A DNA stretch of 64,000 bases from Fratercula arctica (lineage: Eukaryota > Chordata > Aves > Charadriiformes > Alcidae). Below are positions 63,407 through 64,000 of this stretch, piece by piece. The first letter of the stretch is position 1. Each line of letters opens with the position of its first letter. A program made the translations under genes and the position numbers. The notes beneath the pieces were generated by a model. That model saw only the letters and a list, made by a program, of their open reading frames with translations, was not told the origin of the DNA and made no database searches. The stretch lies in contig CANTUZ010000003.1 in NCBI GenBank assembly GCA_947846985.1, forward strand, positions 93,524,674 through 93,588,673, in the 5' to 3' direction.

Positions 63407-64000
63407 CTATTTGAAAGAAATTATTTTCATGTTATGTCTGTTTTGTCAGAACACAGAATTAGGGATGCTTCATGAAGCTAAAGCAATAGGATTAACTTTT
63501 CAAAGCAAACCCACTAAACTAAGAAGATGGCAGAGAACTATTCTTACTTTGAGAGGTCTATAAACGTCATCTTGTTTCCTGGCTGAGTTCTGGATGTTAC
63601 TGTAATATATGCTAAAACACTTTTTATAAGTAACGTTATTTCTTTACAAGCCAAAATATCTACTGACCTTTTGAAATTTCATTATAATTTGTAGCTGAGC
63701 TCTCAATAATAGATTTACAATTAGTTGGTGTCAGTAACCTCTTATTAACCTGTAAAACTGATGCAAAACTGATACCTCTCTTGAATAAATACGACAACTT
63801 ATTTCTTACATAATACTAATGTATTAAAGATTAGTGCATTTTTGGTATATGTAAGAAATTAATCATCTGTGTATAATTAAAATTAATGTAAAAATATTAG
63901 TAGATACAATCTGCTAAAAATCCCCTGAACTGAATTTTATTGGGAAAATATATGCTAAGTTATCAATTGCCATAATTTCCTCCAGCATTTCTGTCATTTT
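63407..64000. other. AT-rich noncoding end of window
   Basis: Nothing recognised. Strongly AT-rich, with many TAAT words; the plus-strand open frame at 63345-63563 has no motif. Confidence 0.6.

Noticed and set aside
1..64000. CRISPR array, bacterial operons, phage or endogenous retrovirus
   Set aside because: No regularly spaced repeats with spacers, no dense coding, and no LTR pair, primer-binding site or viral gene pattern was recognised. The CR1 fragments show this is vertebrate, most likely avian, DNA.

Overview
This window looks like a stretch of bird nuclear genome with no gene that I can identify. The strongest evidence is a set of CR1 LINE retrotransposon fragments, the dominant interspersed repeat of birds. 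They carry the typical CR1 3' end, a variant of 'ggtcccttccaac' followed by direct repeats such as 'attctgtg', seen on both strands. The DNA is AT-rich and CpG-poor, has long A/T homopolymer runs, and has no dense open reading frames. No bacterial operon, CRISPR array, phage, tRNA or rRNA was recognised. The longest open frames (up to 157 codons) match no family I know and are about what 64 kb of AT-rich DNA gives by chance. The window is most likely intergenic, or lies inside one or more long introns.

Layout. At 1-3.1 kb there are two CR1 fragments in the same orientation: a 3' end at 1468-1812 that contains a 15-base C run, and a much older copy at about 2150-3066 that keeps traces of the reverse transcriptase region. 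From 3.1 to 18.5 kb the sequence is unique, with long T/A runs and a few short sites: an RFX X-box-like hairpin near 14.86 kb, an 18-bp TAAT-bearing palindrome at 13.0 kb, and a pyrimidine tract followed by CAG|GTAA at 13.97 kb that resembles a recursive splice site. At 18.7-18.9 kb a 92-bp segment is duplicated in tandem with one mismatch. From 19 to 45 kb the sequence is mostly unique, with small CR1 3' ends at 32.6 kb (+) and 33.8 kb (-), several short local duplications and very long T runs. A further CR1 3' end lies at 45.2 kb (+). A small CpG-dense patch at 48.19-48.35 kb stands out from the CpG-poor surroundings. At 57.7-58.5 kb a younger minus-strand CR1 abuts or interrupts older plus-strand CR1 sequence. 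The last 5.5 kb hold a perfect 16-bp-arm hairpin, a 16-bp-unit minisatellite, a second recursive-splice-like site, and a minus-strand open frame near 63.2 kb that reads more like protein than the others but is unidentified.

No multi-gene system was found. The features most worth checking are the CpG patch, the hairpin at 58.78 kb, the X-box hairpin, the two splice-like ratchet sites and the 63 kb open frame. Coordinates of old repeats are approximate because they were aligned by eye to remembered family patterns.
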